The notes beneath the pieces were generated by a model. That model made no database searches, was not told the origin of the DNA, and saw only the letters and a program-made list of their open reading frames with translations. Position numbers and translations under genes: made by a program. Positions 8,415-14,661 of a stretch of 16,168 bases of DNA are shown here, piece by piece. The stretch covers positions 1-16,168 of the forward strand of contig DAOUWY010000015.1 in the NCBI GenBank assembly GCA_030666885.1, in the 5' to 3' direction. The first letter of the stretch is position 1. Every line of letters starts with the position of its first letter. Source of the stretch: Methanosarcinales archaeon (lineage in GTDB: Archaea > Halobacteriota > Methanosarcinia > Methanosarcinales > Methanocomedenaceae).

Positions 8415-8443
8415 ATATACTGTTCGACACACCAGGCATTAGG

Positions 8444-8587
8444 ATGTCGTTAACGGATAAGCTGGTTGAGAAGTTGAACAAGCCTGAATCAAAGGCTTTT
8501 ATTCTTCGTTATTTTTGGATCATCTCACTTATGATGCTGGTGCTGGGGTATCTCATAATGGCTTATATTCTATTCATCCAGGATTGA
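8444..8587 (+). CDS. ahaG: Small membrane protein at the end of the ATP synthase operon (AhaG-like)
   Basis: A 47-residue ORF starting at ATG 8444, 29 nt after ahaD on the same strand. It has a charged N-terminus (MSLTDKLVEKLNKPESKAF) followed by one hydrophobic segment (about residues 19-44, LRYFWIISLMMLVLGYLIMA) and a short IQD tail. In Methanosarcina mazei the operon was described as ahaHIKECFABDG with a small gene G last, so position and size fit; its role in the enzyme is not established to my knowledge. The SD is weak (AGG directly before the ATG; CCAGG at 8432-8436). The regular codon use and the clear amphipathic-then-hydrophobic layout argue for a real gene. The symbol is by position, not by proven homology. 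Confidence 0.6.
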   Translation: MSLTDKLVEKLNKPESKAFILRYFWIISLMMLVLGYLIMAYILFIQD

Positions 8588-8607
8588 TACATAATAAAAA
8601 TCATGCA

Positions 8608-9528
8608 TCAAGTTAACAATCGTACATCCAATGGTACTCCTTTCTTCTCATCACGTACCAACGATATAGCTTCGTTTGGGCATTGTCCTACGCATATTCC
8701 ACAGCCCATACATAGTTCCCAGTCTACAACAGCACACATTTCATTTTTAGAGATGGCAGTAAAAGGACATACATCTGTGCATGTGGCACAGGCAGTGCAA
8801 ATATCATTATCTATCTGCGCTATGTAACCCGAAGAGGCCATCATAGGGGTATCATATTTTACCATAGCTTTTATTCCTCCACAACAACACTTGCAGCAGT
8901 TGCAGATGCTGTAAAAGCGATTCATAAAGACGTCCTTGAACCAGGCAGAGTGCAAGTGCCCGCGTTCATGTTCGGATTTGAGGAGTTCTAAAGCCTCCGT
9001 TTGAGTGAGTTTGCGGCTGCTTTTTGGGTTATGCTCCAATATAAAATCTACAAATGGTTGACCTATGACCATACAGACCTGAGTTGGCTGACAAGGATTT
9101 TCACGAGCATGGCGGCAGGAACATTCATATACAGCTACATCAAGCGGACCATTGAGTAAGATATCATGCGCTATTTGATATGGGATAATCTGTTCCAGAT
9201 CATGCAAAGGAATATCTTTATCATTGGTTATGATGAAATTGGCTTGTTCAGTTGTAATGACTTTGCTGTGATAGTGCTCTGATAACCACATTTTTATTAC
9301 AGGATTCAACCGGGGAAGGATTTTATTAAATAGAATGTTAACATATTGATTTGTCCACCGACCATAGATATATCCATGCAAAGCTTGAAGTGTGAGGATT
9401 CTCCACAAACCTGCTTCTTTCATGAATTTCCAGGTAGAAGGACGTAAAGGTCTCCACCTCTCACCAAAAAACCATGTACCTAGAATTACTATTAAAATTA
9501 CTCCAACGATGATTGAAATAGTTCCCAC
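8608..9528 (-). CDS. Membrane-anchored, cysteine-rich double [4Fe-4S] ferredoxin-like protein
   Basis: A 306-residue protein with 19 cysteines. Layout: one N-terminal membrane helix (about 4-21); a 100-residue region without Cys; CSCR (C136, C138) followed by C146 and C152; the unusual cluster CNCCKCCC (C209-C216); and a C-terminal two-cluster ferredoxin domain with CxxCxxCxxxCP at 244-254 and 273-283. The last domain should bind two [4Fe-4S] clusters. The two upstream Cys groups look like extra metal or cluster sites; I know this CSCR...CNCCxCCC arrangement from uncharacterised ferredoxin-family proteins but cannot name a function. The start is GTG at 9528, with GGAGG (9540-9544 on this strand) 11 nt upstream. 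The gene converges on the aha operon (20 nt between stops), so it is a separate unit. A role in membrane-linked electron transfer is inference. Confidence 0.8.
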   Translation of the reverse strand: MGTISIIVGVILIVILGTWFFGERWRPLRPSTWKFMKEAGLWRILTLQALHGYIYGRWTNQYVNILFNKILPRLNPVIKMWLSEHYHSKVITTEQANFIITNDKDIPLHDLEQIIPYQIAHDILLNGPLDVAVYECSCRHARENPCQPTQVCMVIGQPFVDFILEHNPKSSRKLTQTEALELLKSEHERGHLHSAWFKDVFMNRFYSICNCCKCCCGGIKAMVKYDTPMMASSGYIAQIDNDICTACATCTDVCPFTAISKNEMCAVVDWELCMGCGICVGQCPNEAISLVRDEKKGVPLDVRLLT

Positions 9529-9595
9529 GAATCTTTATTCCTCCATCTTCCTGGAATGATATATTTATTTTCATTGTATATAATATAACTATATC

Positions 9596-9605
9596 TATTT
9601 AAATA
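9596..9605 (-). promoter_or_regulatory. Probable TATA box of the ferredoxin-like gene
   Basis: TATTTAAATA, a good archaeal box A, lies about 70 nt upstream of the GTG start at 9528. A start site about 25 nt downstream would be near 9575, leaving a leader of about 45 nt that includes the GGAGG ribosome site. Position and strand fit; no other gene competes for it. Confidence 0.5.
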
Positions 9606-9624
9606 CAACAATATTAATAAAACC

Positions 9625-9661
9625 GTCAAATTAGTTCTCAAAACCTCGTATCTAATTTGAC
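9625..9661. repeat. Perfect 10-bp inverted repeat with a third copy nearby
   Basis: GTCAAATTAG at 9625-9634 and its exact complement CTAATTTGAC at 9652-9661 are separated by 17 nt. The same CTAATTTGAC appears again at 9800-9809. The pair lies just upstream of the probable TATA box (9596-9605) of the ferredoxin-like gene on the - strand, so it could be an operator for that gene. It could also be a hairpin or part of an old mobile element; no terminator-like T run follows it. Confidence 0.5.
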
Positions 9662-10030
9662 AGCCGTTCTAAAATCCAATACAAATAAACTGAAACACTC
9701 CTAAATCTATGAAGAGAAACAATCATTTTCCCCTCTTAAAATTTAGAATTGCAAAAACAGGTTAACACTATAAAATAGATATGCTTTTAAGAGAATATGC
9801 TAATTTGACTCTTTTATTAATGATAAAGTTCGGCCATTTATCAAGCTGGGTGGGATATTCATACCCAGGTACGCAAAGAAATGACATTCACTAATGGTCG
9901 GATGATCACCAGGGTTTCCAGGTGAGTTGTGGATGTAAAAATATCCTGGCTTGAGCCTTAGACGACTTGTGGAGGAGTTAGAGGGGTCCGTTTTTCCAAC
10001 ATGGGATCGCTGAAATCCAATTGACGAAAA
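9662..10030. other. Non-coding stretch between the ferredoxin-like gene and the ABC operon
   Basis: With 9529-9661 this makes about 500 bp without a convincing gene. It holds two more short inverted repeats: CTGGGT/ACCCAG at 9846-9868, and TCACC/GGTGA at 9906-9925, whose interior also pairs GG/CC. A short open frame at 9781-9894 faintly resembles a transposase C-terminus. The end of the ABC ATPase gene on the - strand lies at 10031, followed on that strand by a weak T4 run (ATTTTCG), which may serve as a terminator. I see no RNA gene I can name here. Confidence 0.5.
9781..9960 (+). pseudogene. Possible remnant of an IS110-type transposase C-terminus
   Basis: The frame from ATG 9781 to the stop at 9892-9894 encodes a 37-residue piece including FGHLSSWVGYSYPGTQRND. 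After a frame change it continues as TNGRMITRVSR before further stops. The order HLxSWxG...PG...G-R-I-T resembles the C-terminal half of IS110/IS1111 transposases (for example HLASWAGL...GRITKQGS). The match is short, needs a frameshift and no ends are seen, so this is a tentative call that chance could explain. Confidence 0.2.
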
Positions 10031-10720
10031 TTATGAATTCTCCACCTTCCCATCCACCAACGTGATAACCCGGTCTGTCCGCTCTGCCACCCAGGGGTCA
10101 TGGGTCACGATTATTACAGTCTGCCCGCCATCCGACAGCCGCCGCAGGATGCCTACAATAAGGTCCCTGGTCTTTGTATCCACCTCGCCAGTGGGCTCAT
10201 CGGCCAGTATGATAGCAGGCCTGTTGGCCAGCGCCCTGGCAATACTCACCCGCTGCTGCTCCCCGCCGCTCATCTCAGAGGGTTTGTGGTTCAGGCGGTC
10301 GCCCAACCCCATCTCTGTTAGCACCTCACGGGCCCGCTTGATCCGTTCCTTCTTGTGAACCCTGGCAAACCTCATGGCAATCTCCACATTACCCAATGCG
10401 GTAAGGGCTGGCAGCAAGTTGAAATGCTGGAATACGAACCCGATCTTCTCGCGGCGCAGCCTGGGTATCGCCTTCGTCTTAACCCCTGTCACCTCGATAC
10501 CGTCAATGAATACGCTGCCTTCAGTGGGAATTTCCAGCATACCGATGATTGATAACAGTGTGGATTTTCCCGAACCTGACGGACCCACGATACTTACAAG
10601 CTCCCCCCTCCTGACCTCCAGGTCCACACCCTGCAAGGCATGTATGGGCACCTTGCCTTGCATATAAGTTTCTTTAAGGTTCCGGGTCTGTAATATAATA
10701 TCAGGCTCAGCATCATTCAT
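10031..10720 (-). CDS. ABC transporter ATP-binding protein (LolD/MacB type)
   Basis: A 229-residue ABC ATPase with all motifs intact: Walker A GPSGSGKST (46-54), Q-loop Q98 in FVFQHFNLLPALTALGNVE, signature SGGEQQRVSIARAL (151-164), Walker B IILADEPTGEVD (170-181, catalytic E175) and H-loop H207. The NLLP-ALTALGNVE and DEPTGEVD patterns and the size are typical of the LolD/MacB/FtsE group that powers mechanotransmission or export rather than solute uptake. The start ATG 10720 overlaps the end of the permease gene by 8 bp, with GGAGG at 10730-10734 (this strand) 9 nt upstream. It is the third gene of a - strand unit. The substrate is unknown. Confidence 0.95.
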   Translation of the reverse strand: MNDAEPDIILQTRNLKETYMQGKVPIHALQGVDLEVRRGELVSIVGPSGSGKSTLLSIIGMLEIPTEGSVFIDGIEVTGVKTKAIPRLRREKIGFVFQHFNLLPALTALGNVEIAMRFARVHKKERIKRAREVLTEMGLGDRLNHKPSEMSGGEQQRVSIARALANRPAIILADEPTGEVDTKTRDLIVGILRRLSDGGQTVIIVTHDPWVAERTDRVITLVDGKVENS

Positions 10721-11831
10721 ATCTGAGTGCCTCCATTGGACTCATGCCGGTAGCCCGCAGGGCAGGGTAGATACCTGACAAGGTACCCAGCAATATGGCA
10801 AATAACATGGCAACAGCCACCAGCCTGGGCGTGATAAGGAACAGTACGATCCCCTTTTCAGCCAGCCATAGGTTTATGCCAAAAACTGCAACCCATCCAC
10901 AGGCCAGTCCCAGCAGCCCCCCCAGTAAACCCATAATGGCAGCTTCGCCCACAGTCATTAGCAGGATATCCCGCTGCTCCGCCCCCATTGCCTTTAATAT
11001 ACCAAACTCCTTTGTGCGCTCCATCACAGACATTAACATGGTGTTCATAACGCTTAAGCCCCCGATGATAGCTGCCAGGACTGCAGCACTTACAGTTATT
11101 ACAGAAAATATCATCAGGCTCTGTTTTGCCTCCTCCTCCAGTTCACTGGGGGATAATGTATCCACTCCGTCCACGCTGAGCTTTATTCGCTTTGCCAGCA
11201 GTTCACCATCGACACCTTGTTCAGGAACGGCAAATATCATGGATACCATATCCCCCATCTCATAAACATCCTGGGCAATATCAAGTGGAACTGCTGCCGA
11301 TGCATCAAAAAAACTGCCTGTATATTCCAGCTCCCCGACCACTGTGAAGTACTTGTCCTGTATCTCAATGCGGTCCCCTACACCGATATCATACTGGGTT
11401 GCAATACTACTACCAATAACGGTTACGTATCTATCCCCCCTCATGAGGTCCCTTCCTTCCCTGACCCGGACCGGTCCCAGTACAGTCTGGGATTTCTCTG
11501 GTGGCAGTCCCACCACCTGGTTACCGCCAAAACTCATGCCACCTCCTCCCTCCAGCGGTGCCATTAACAGTCCGTATGCGTCATGGACACCAGGTACTTT
11601 CCTGACCTCTGCCGCTTTACCGGTGGTCACGCTCCCGCCGAACACGCCGCTTGAGCCGAATACACGTATCTTGTCAGCGGTCAGTGCAAATGATGTTTCG
11701 AATGTCTGGTTGAAGTTCTCTGACATGGAGCCCATAACAATAACTGCGAATATGCCAAGGCCGATGCCAAATATTGTCAGGGCCGTCCTGACTTTGCGTT
11801 GTGAAAGGTTTCGCAGTATAATGTCGAACAA
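10713..11831 (-). CDS. ABC transporter permease, MacB/FtsX type
   Basis: A 372-residue permease with the MacB-like four-helix layout: one membrane helix near the N-terminus (about 15-37), a large outward periplasm-like domain (about 40-240), then three helices (about 243-268, 290-318, 335-360). The segment MNTMLMSVMERTKEFGILKAMGA after the second helix is the classic FtsX/MacB coupling motif, and PALRATGMSPMEALRYE is the usual C-terminus. The start is TTG 11831, preceded by GGGGGGAG about 6 nt upstream. The gene begins 14 nt after the surface-protein gene and overlaps the ATPase gene by 8 bp, so the three are one unit. A homodimer with the ATPase is likely; proteins of this type extract lipoproteins or export peptides, but the cargo here is not known. 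Confidence 0.93.
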   Translation of the reverse strand: MFDIILRNLSQRKVRTALTIFGIGLGIFAVIVMGSMSENFNQTFETSFALTADKIRVFGSSGVFGGSVTTGKAAEVRKVPGVHDAYGLLMAPLEGGGGMSFGGNQVVGLPPEKSQTVLGPVRVREGRDLMRGDRYVTVIGSSIATQYDIGVGDRIEIQDKYFTVVGELEYTGSFFDASAAVPLDIAQDVYEMGDMVSMIFAVPEQGVDGELLAKRIKLSVDGVDTLSPSELEEEAKQSLMIFSVITVSAAVLAAIIGGLSVMNTMLMSVMERTKEFGILKAMGAEQRDILLMTVGEAAIMGLLGGLLGLACGWVAVFGINLWLAEKGIVLFLITPRLVAVAMLFAILLGTLSGIYPALRATGMSPMEALRYE

Positions 11832-11845
11832 TGCCTTCTCCCCCC

Positions 11846-12913
11846 TTATTTCCTGCTACTGATCATAGCTGCATATATAATGCCAGGGATAGTTAATAAA
11901 ATTGTGAATCCGGGTGTCCGGGATTGTGTGGGCTGGCTGGGAGGTGAGGTACGTTCGGGGATAAAGAGCATTGTTTCATACCTGTCCAGTATTTCATCTT
12001 CAAGTGTCAAAATATGTATGTTGACCTGGTATGTACCAGGGTCAAGGTCATCATCCCATACGATACCCACTGTGTCATCCCTATTTAGTGTAATGAGTTC
12101 GGGCTTGCCTGTGAATACAATTGGATCTGAACCGTCCTTGTGAAGTTCTACTTCCACTATACCGTCAAAAGGTACCTGTGACCTGCCAAAAAGTGTTACG
12201 CTGACACCGAAATCGTCTACGTCTACATCCATGTCATCAATCTCTACCTCCTGGTTTGCTGTGAAGGAGGTCACGTATGAGGATGTAATGTCCGGGGTGT
12301 GGGATATGGCCTTTACACGTACGCTATACTCGGTATTGTCATCCAGGAGGATGGGCCAGTCAATGGAAAGCGGGGTTGACTGAATCACAGGTATGTCCTC
12401 TTTGGTCTTTGAATATATTACCTCGCCATCCTGTATCAACTGGAAGACAAAGTCGGCAACGCCGGGATTGGATACTTTCCAGGGCCTTAATAGCAGGCTT
12501 GCGCCTCTGCCACTGGCGCTGAGATCAACTACCTGGAACCTTGGCCATATTGCAAACCCGTAAGAGAACTTGTATGATGTTTCATCTACGGATTTGCCAT
12601 CGACCAGTACGCTGACTGTGGCCACGTAGGTTTGGAATTGGGGTTGTAAATCCCATATGATGACCTTTGTTATTTCCTTGCCTGGTGCTATTGTGAAATC
12701 CAGGGTTGTGGTTTCGATTACTTTTTCCTTTGATGTTAGTTTGAATATGAGCTGTCCGTTATTTACCTGCTGGCTGGATTGTATTGATACGTCCATACTG
12801 TTCTCATCCGAGAATGCTGAAGTGATCCATGTGGTCTGGTTTTCGCCAGCAGAGGGAGGGAATACAAGAAGAGTTAGCAGGATGGTAAGAATTGAAAGAT
12901 TTCTGGATTTCAT
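11846..12913 (-). CDS. Secreted surface protein with PGF-CTERM-like anchor, linked to the ABC transporter
   Basis: A 355-residue protein, starting at ATG 12913 (MKSRNLSILTILLTLLVFPP...), with a clear signal peptide (about 1-23). The mature part looks like successive beta-sandwich repeats of about 90-100 residues with similar phrases such as DNTEYSVRVKAIS and DPGTYQVNIHILT, each following a W-D/W-P-type strand. A Ser/Pro/Thr-rich linker is followed by RTPGF, a 15-residue hydrophobic run and SSRK. This tripartite tail matches PGF-CTERM signals processed by archaeosortase. The frame is open upstream to TTG 12958, but the signal peptide supports the inner ATG; no clear SD is present, so a leaderless or weakly initiated mRNA is possible. 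It is the first gene of the ABC unit and may be a partner or cargo of the permease. I do not recognise a named family. Confidence 0.8.
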   Translation of the reverse strand: MKSRNLSILTILLTLLVFPPSAGENQTTWITSAFSDENSMDVSIQSSQQVNNGQLIFKLTSKEKVIETTTLDFTIAPGKEITKVIIWDLQPQFQTYVATVSVLVDGKSVDETSYKFSYGFAIWPRFQVVDLSASGRGASLLLRPWKVSNPGVADFVFQLIQDGEVIYSKTKEDIPVIQSTPLSIDWPILLDDNTEYSVRVKAISHTPDITSSYVTSFTANQEVEIDDMDVDVDDFGVSVTLFGRSQVPFDGIVEVELHKDGSDPIVFTGKPELITLNRDDTVGIVWDDDLDPGTYQVNIHILTLEDEILDRYETMLFIPERTSPPSQPTQSRTPGFTILLTIPGIIYAAMISSRK

Positions 12914-13028
12914 TGCTATATTGTAAGCTGGGTAGTGTAAAAAATCTTTCTCTGACAATTGGTCTGGAATTGTGTGGTGTTGACTGGAGTTGAAGGGGGC
13001 CAGGTGGCAATTTTTGATGTGTGTGGGT

Positions 13029-13045
13029 TAAATAAGTGTTATTTA
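13029..13045. promoter_or_regulatory. Inverted repeat overlapping a candidate TATA box upstream of the surface-protein/ABC unit
   Basis: TAAATAA-GTG-TTATTTA is a 7-bp inverted repeat with a 3-nt centre. Read on the - strand, TTATTTA could act as box A for the surface-protein gene starting at 12913, leaving a leader of about 90 nt. The symmetry could also be a repressor site. The 165-bp gap between 12914 and 13078 holds nothing else I recognise. Confidence 0.35.
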
Positions 13046-13078
13046 TCTCCAATGTCCTGATTGTTTATCTTTTATACT

Positions 13079-13831
13079 TCAAGACATGCTGGTCCCATCC
13101 TCGCCATTTTCAAAGATTTTGAAACCAAAGGTTGCGCAACGCAGGATTCTGCGAGCAACTACATTATCCGGGTCGGCAGCTGAAAGGACACGGGCGTCAG
13201 AAACAGCCTCGTCAAGGCGCCCCAGCTGATAGTAGGATAGAGCGCGTGCCTCGCGGGGAAGGAACCATTTTGGTTCAGTCTCCAAAGCTTGATCGGCGGC
13301 ATCAATGGCTGAGTCGAGGTAACGCAATAGGTAGCAGGCAGAGGCCCTAACACCCAGTGCCCATGGATAGTCCGGATGGAAGGTCAGTGCCAGATCGGCT
13401 GCATCAAGTGCATTTGCCGCATCACCTTTCCGCAAATATGCCTCGGCTTGGACGGCATAGGCCGGAGCAAAGCCGGGATCAATTCTCAAAGCCTCGCTTG
13501 TATCGTCGATAGCGTTTGACCACCTGCCGAGAACAAAATTGGCCAGACCTCGCATTGCCCAATTTACCGCAGGGACTTGGTAACACGATAGCATGTCGAA
13601 ATCAAGCTTCTCAATAGCCCGAAGTGGGTCACCCTTACGGATCTCTTCTTGCATCTTTTGGAGAAACTCCGACTCCCAATCCCGTGCCTCCATGTCCGGA
13701 GCCAAGCCATACTTGGCCATTAGGCCCTCAGGAGTTGACATTCTGTCATTCTGGTTGCTGAGATCAGCGATACGCCGATCAAAGCCTTCTTCGATCTTCT
13801 TGCGCCAAGTCCTATCATCAGGATGTTCCAT
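13079..13831 (-). CDS. Tetratricopeptide repeat (TPR) protein
   Basis: A 250-residue protein, probably cytoplasmic (no signal or membrane helix). The N-terminal ~85 residues are charged and helical. Four TPR units of 34 residues follow (about 87-120, 121-154, 155-188, 189-222), with the usual W/A-G-Y/F-A-P pattern, for example NWAMRGLANFVLGRW...IDP and ARALSYYQLGRLDEAV...ADP. A short tail ends in GEDGTSMS. TPRs bind other proteins; the partner is unknown. ATG 13831 has GAGGTG (13837-13842 on this strand) 5 nt upstream. Arginine is often encoded by CGC/CGT/CGG here, unlike the AGG/AGA preference of the ATP synthase genes, and CpG is more common, which suggests acquisition from elsewhere. Confidence 0.8.
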   Translation of the reverse strand: MEHPDDRTWRKKIEEGFDRRIADLSNQNDRMSTPEGLMAKYGLAPDMEARDWESEFLQKMQEEIRKGDPLRAIEKLDFDMLSCYQVPAVNWAMRGLANFVLGRWSNAIDDTSEALRIDPGFAPAYAVQAEAYLRKGDAANALDAADLALTFHPDYPWALGVRASACYLLRYLDSAIDAADQALETEPKWFLPREARALSYYQLGRLDEAVSDARVLSAADPDNVVARRILRCATFGFKIFENGEDGTSMS

Positions 13832-13861
13832 GAATCCACCTCTGGTTGATTTTATGTTCAG

Positions 13862-14161
13862 TCACGGCATACCCCATACGAAATGTAACGAGACCTGTAT
13901 AGTGCATTCTTTGGACGAAATTCTATAAATATATTCCTTGTCCCCCCTCACAATCACATCCATACTCTCTGACTCATCAAGCCCGCATGATATCAAAATC
14001 TCCACCTGCTTCTTATTAACACTGCCAATAGCGGCCTCATGCGTCACCTTAGCCTGCTCATTGAACACCCGCACCCATCTGCAAACCCTCCACAAAACCC
14101 ACATGCCTGTGGCAGTACAACACCTCCATTCGGTGCTGCTCTCCACAATGCTCATGCTCAA
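13862..14161 (-). pseudogene. Decayed C-terminal fragment of a SufB/SufD-family Fe-S assembly protein
   Basis: The open frame encodes 99 residues, of which about 37-73 (coordinates 13943-14053) read AKVTHEAAIGSVNKK...VEILISCGLDESESMDVIVRG. The HEAAIG motif, followed by an acidic GLxExE block and IVRG, is the C-terminal signature of SufB/SufD scaffold proteins, which normally continue from a beta-helix of about 300 residues. Here the preceding 36 residues show no such core (WRCCTATGMWVLWRVCRW) and the sequence after IVRG does not continue as in the family. No good SD is seen before the TTG at 14161 or the ATG at 14155. It is most likely a gene remnant beside the tRNA cluster. A short expressed protein cannot be excluded. 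Confidence 0.55.
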
Positions 14162-14259
14162 ATATTGAAATCAATACAAATCTTTAATCAGGGAATTAAA
14201 AAAGAATCTCAGGATACAACTCAGATAGATATATCTCATAGAAATGGTAAATCGGCCCT

Positions 14260-14265
14260 AAAAAA
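14260..14265 (-). terminator. Oligo-T terminator after tRNA-Glu
   Basis: On the - strand a run of six T residues lies about 20 nt past the 3' end of tRNA-Glu (14285). T runs of this kind end transcription of archaeal tRNA and other genes without a hairpin. It would end a shared Gln-Glu transcript. Confidence 0.45.
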
Positions 14266-14284
14266 GGAATTTAAGGACCACAAA

Positions 14285-14359
14285 TGCTCCGGCCGGGATT
14301 TGAACCCGAGTCTTCGGCTCGAAAGGCCGGAATGATTGGCCGGACTACACTACCGGAGC
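14285..14359 (-). tRNA. tRNA-Glu (anticodon TTC)
   Basis: A full cloverleaf: acceptor GCTCCGG/CCGGAGC, D arm, anticodon loop CTTTCGA with anticodon TTC, and T arm TCGGG-TTCAAAT-CCCGG, then discriminator A. CCA is not encoded. The outermost pair of the anticodon stem is C-A in this reading (CCGGC/GCCGA), so one pair is imperfect; the other four pairs are sound. The gene follows tRNA-Gln by 29 nt on the same strand, so the two are probably co-transcribed. Confidence 0.93.
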
Positions 14360-14388
14360 ACGATGGTGTTTTGCAAGTGATTGGATTA

Positions 14389-14496
14389 TAGTCCCGGGCG
14401 GATTCGAACCGCCGTCGCGGGCTGTCCTCATCCTTGACCCTACAAGAGTCACGGGTTCCAAAGGCCTGCAGGATTGACCTACTACCCTACGGGACT
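14389..14496 (-). tRNA. tRNA-Gln (anticodon TTG) with a 34-nt intron
   Basis: Acceptor AGTCCCG/CGGGACT, T arm GGCGG-TTCGAAT-CCGCC and discriminator A enclose a gene 34 nt longer than a normal tRNA. Exon 1 is 14496-14458 and ends CTTTGG, giving anticodon TTG at positions 34-36. Exon 2 is 14423-14389 and begins with A38 followed by GCCCG. The extra bases lie at the canonical 37/38 intron site. CCA is not encoded. In archaea this tRNA is charged with Glu and amidated by GatDE. Cloverleaf positions and the GGT/CCT D stem fit the archaeal tRNA-Gln pattern. Confidence 0.88.
14424..14457 (-). other. tRNA-Gln intron (bulge-helix-bulge type)
   Basis: The 34-nt intron contains TGACTC-TTGTA-GGGTCA, a 6-bp hairpin (one T-G pair). 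Around the splice sites, exon bases CTTT (32-35) can pair with GAGG near the intron 3' end. This leaves GG^A and AC^A as the two 3-nt bulges expected by the archaeal splicing endonuclease. The exact pairs are my manual fold. Confidence 0.7.
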
Positions 14497-14661
14497 GCAG
14501 GGTATCCTAATAGCGCATTAAAGTACTTATTCTTTATTGTCGTAAAGGCATAAAATCCCTGGAAATAGCTTGAATTATGCACACAGAAGAGCCGTTGCAA
14601 CAAAACCTTTATGTCATTTCAATGCATCCATAGGCAATACTCTCCCTACCAAAAATATTGT

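Noticed and set aside
8588..8607. Bidirectional terminator between ahaG-like and ferredoxin-like genes
   Set aside because: The 20-nt gap has A5 on the + strand (T5 on the - strand) but no hairpin and no T run for the + strand, so it is too weak to call.
10795..11265. 156-codon open frame on the + strand opposite the permease
   Set aside because: Antisense to clear FtsX/MacB coding sequence with correct motifs and a good start; Ser/Ile-rich shadow product.
12804..13052. 82-codon - strand frame upstream of the surface protein
   Set aside because: Overlaps the surface-protein signal peptide in another frame, with no SD and a low-complexity product.
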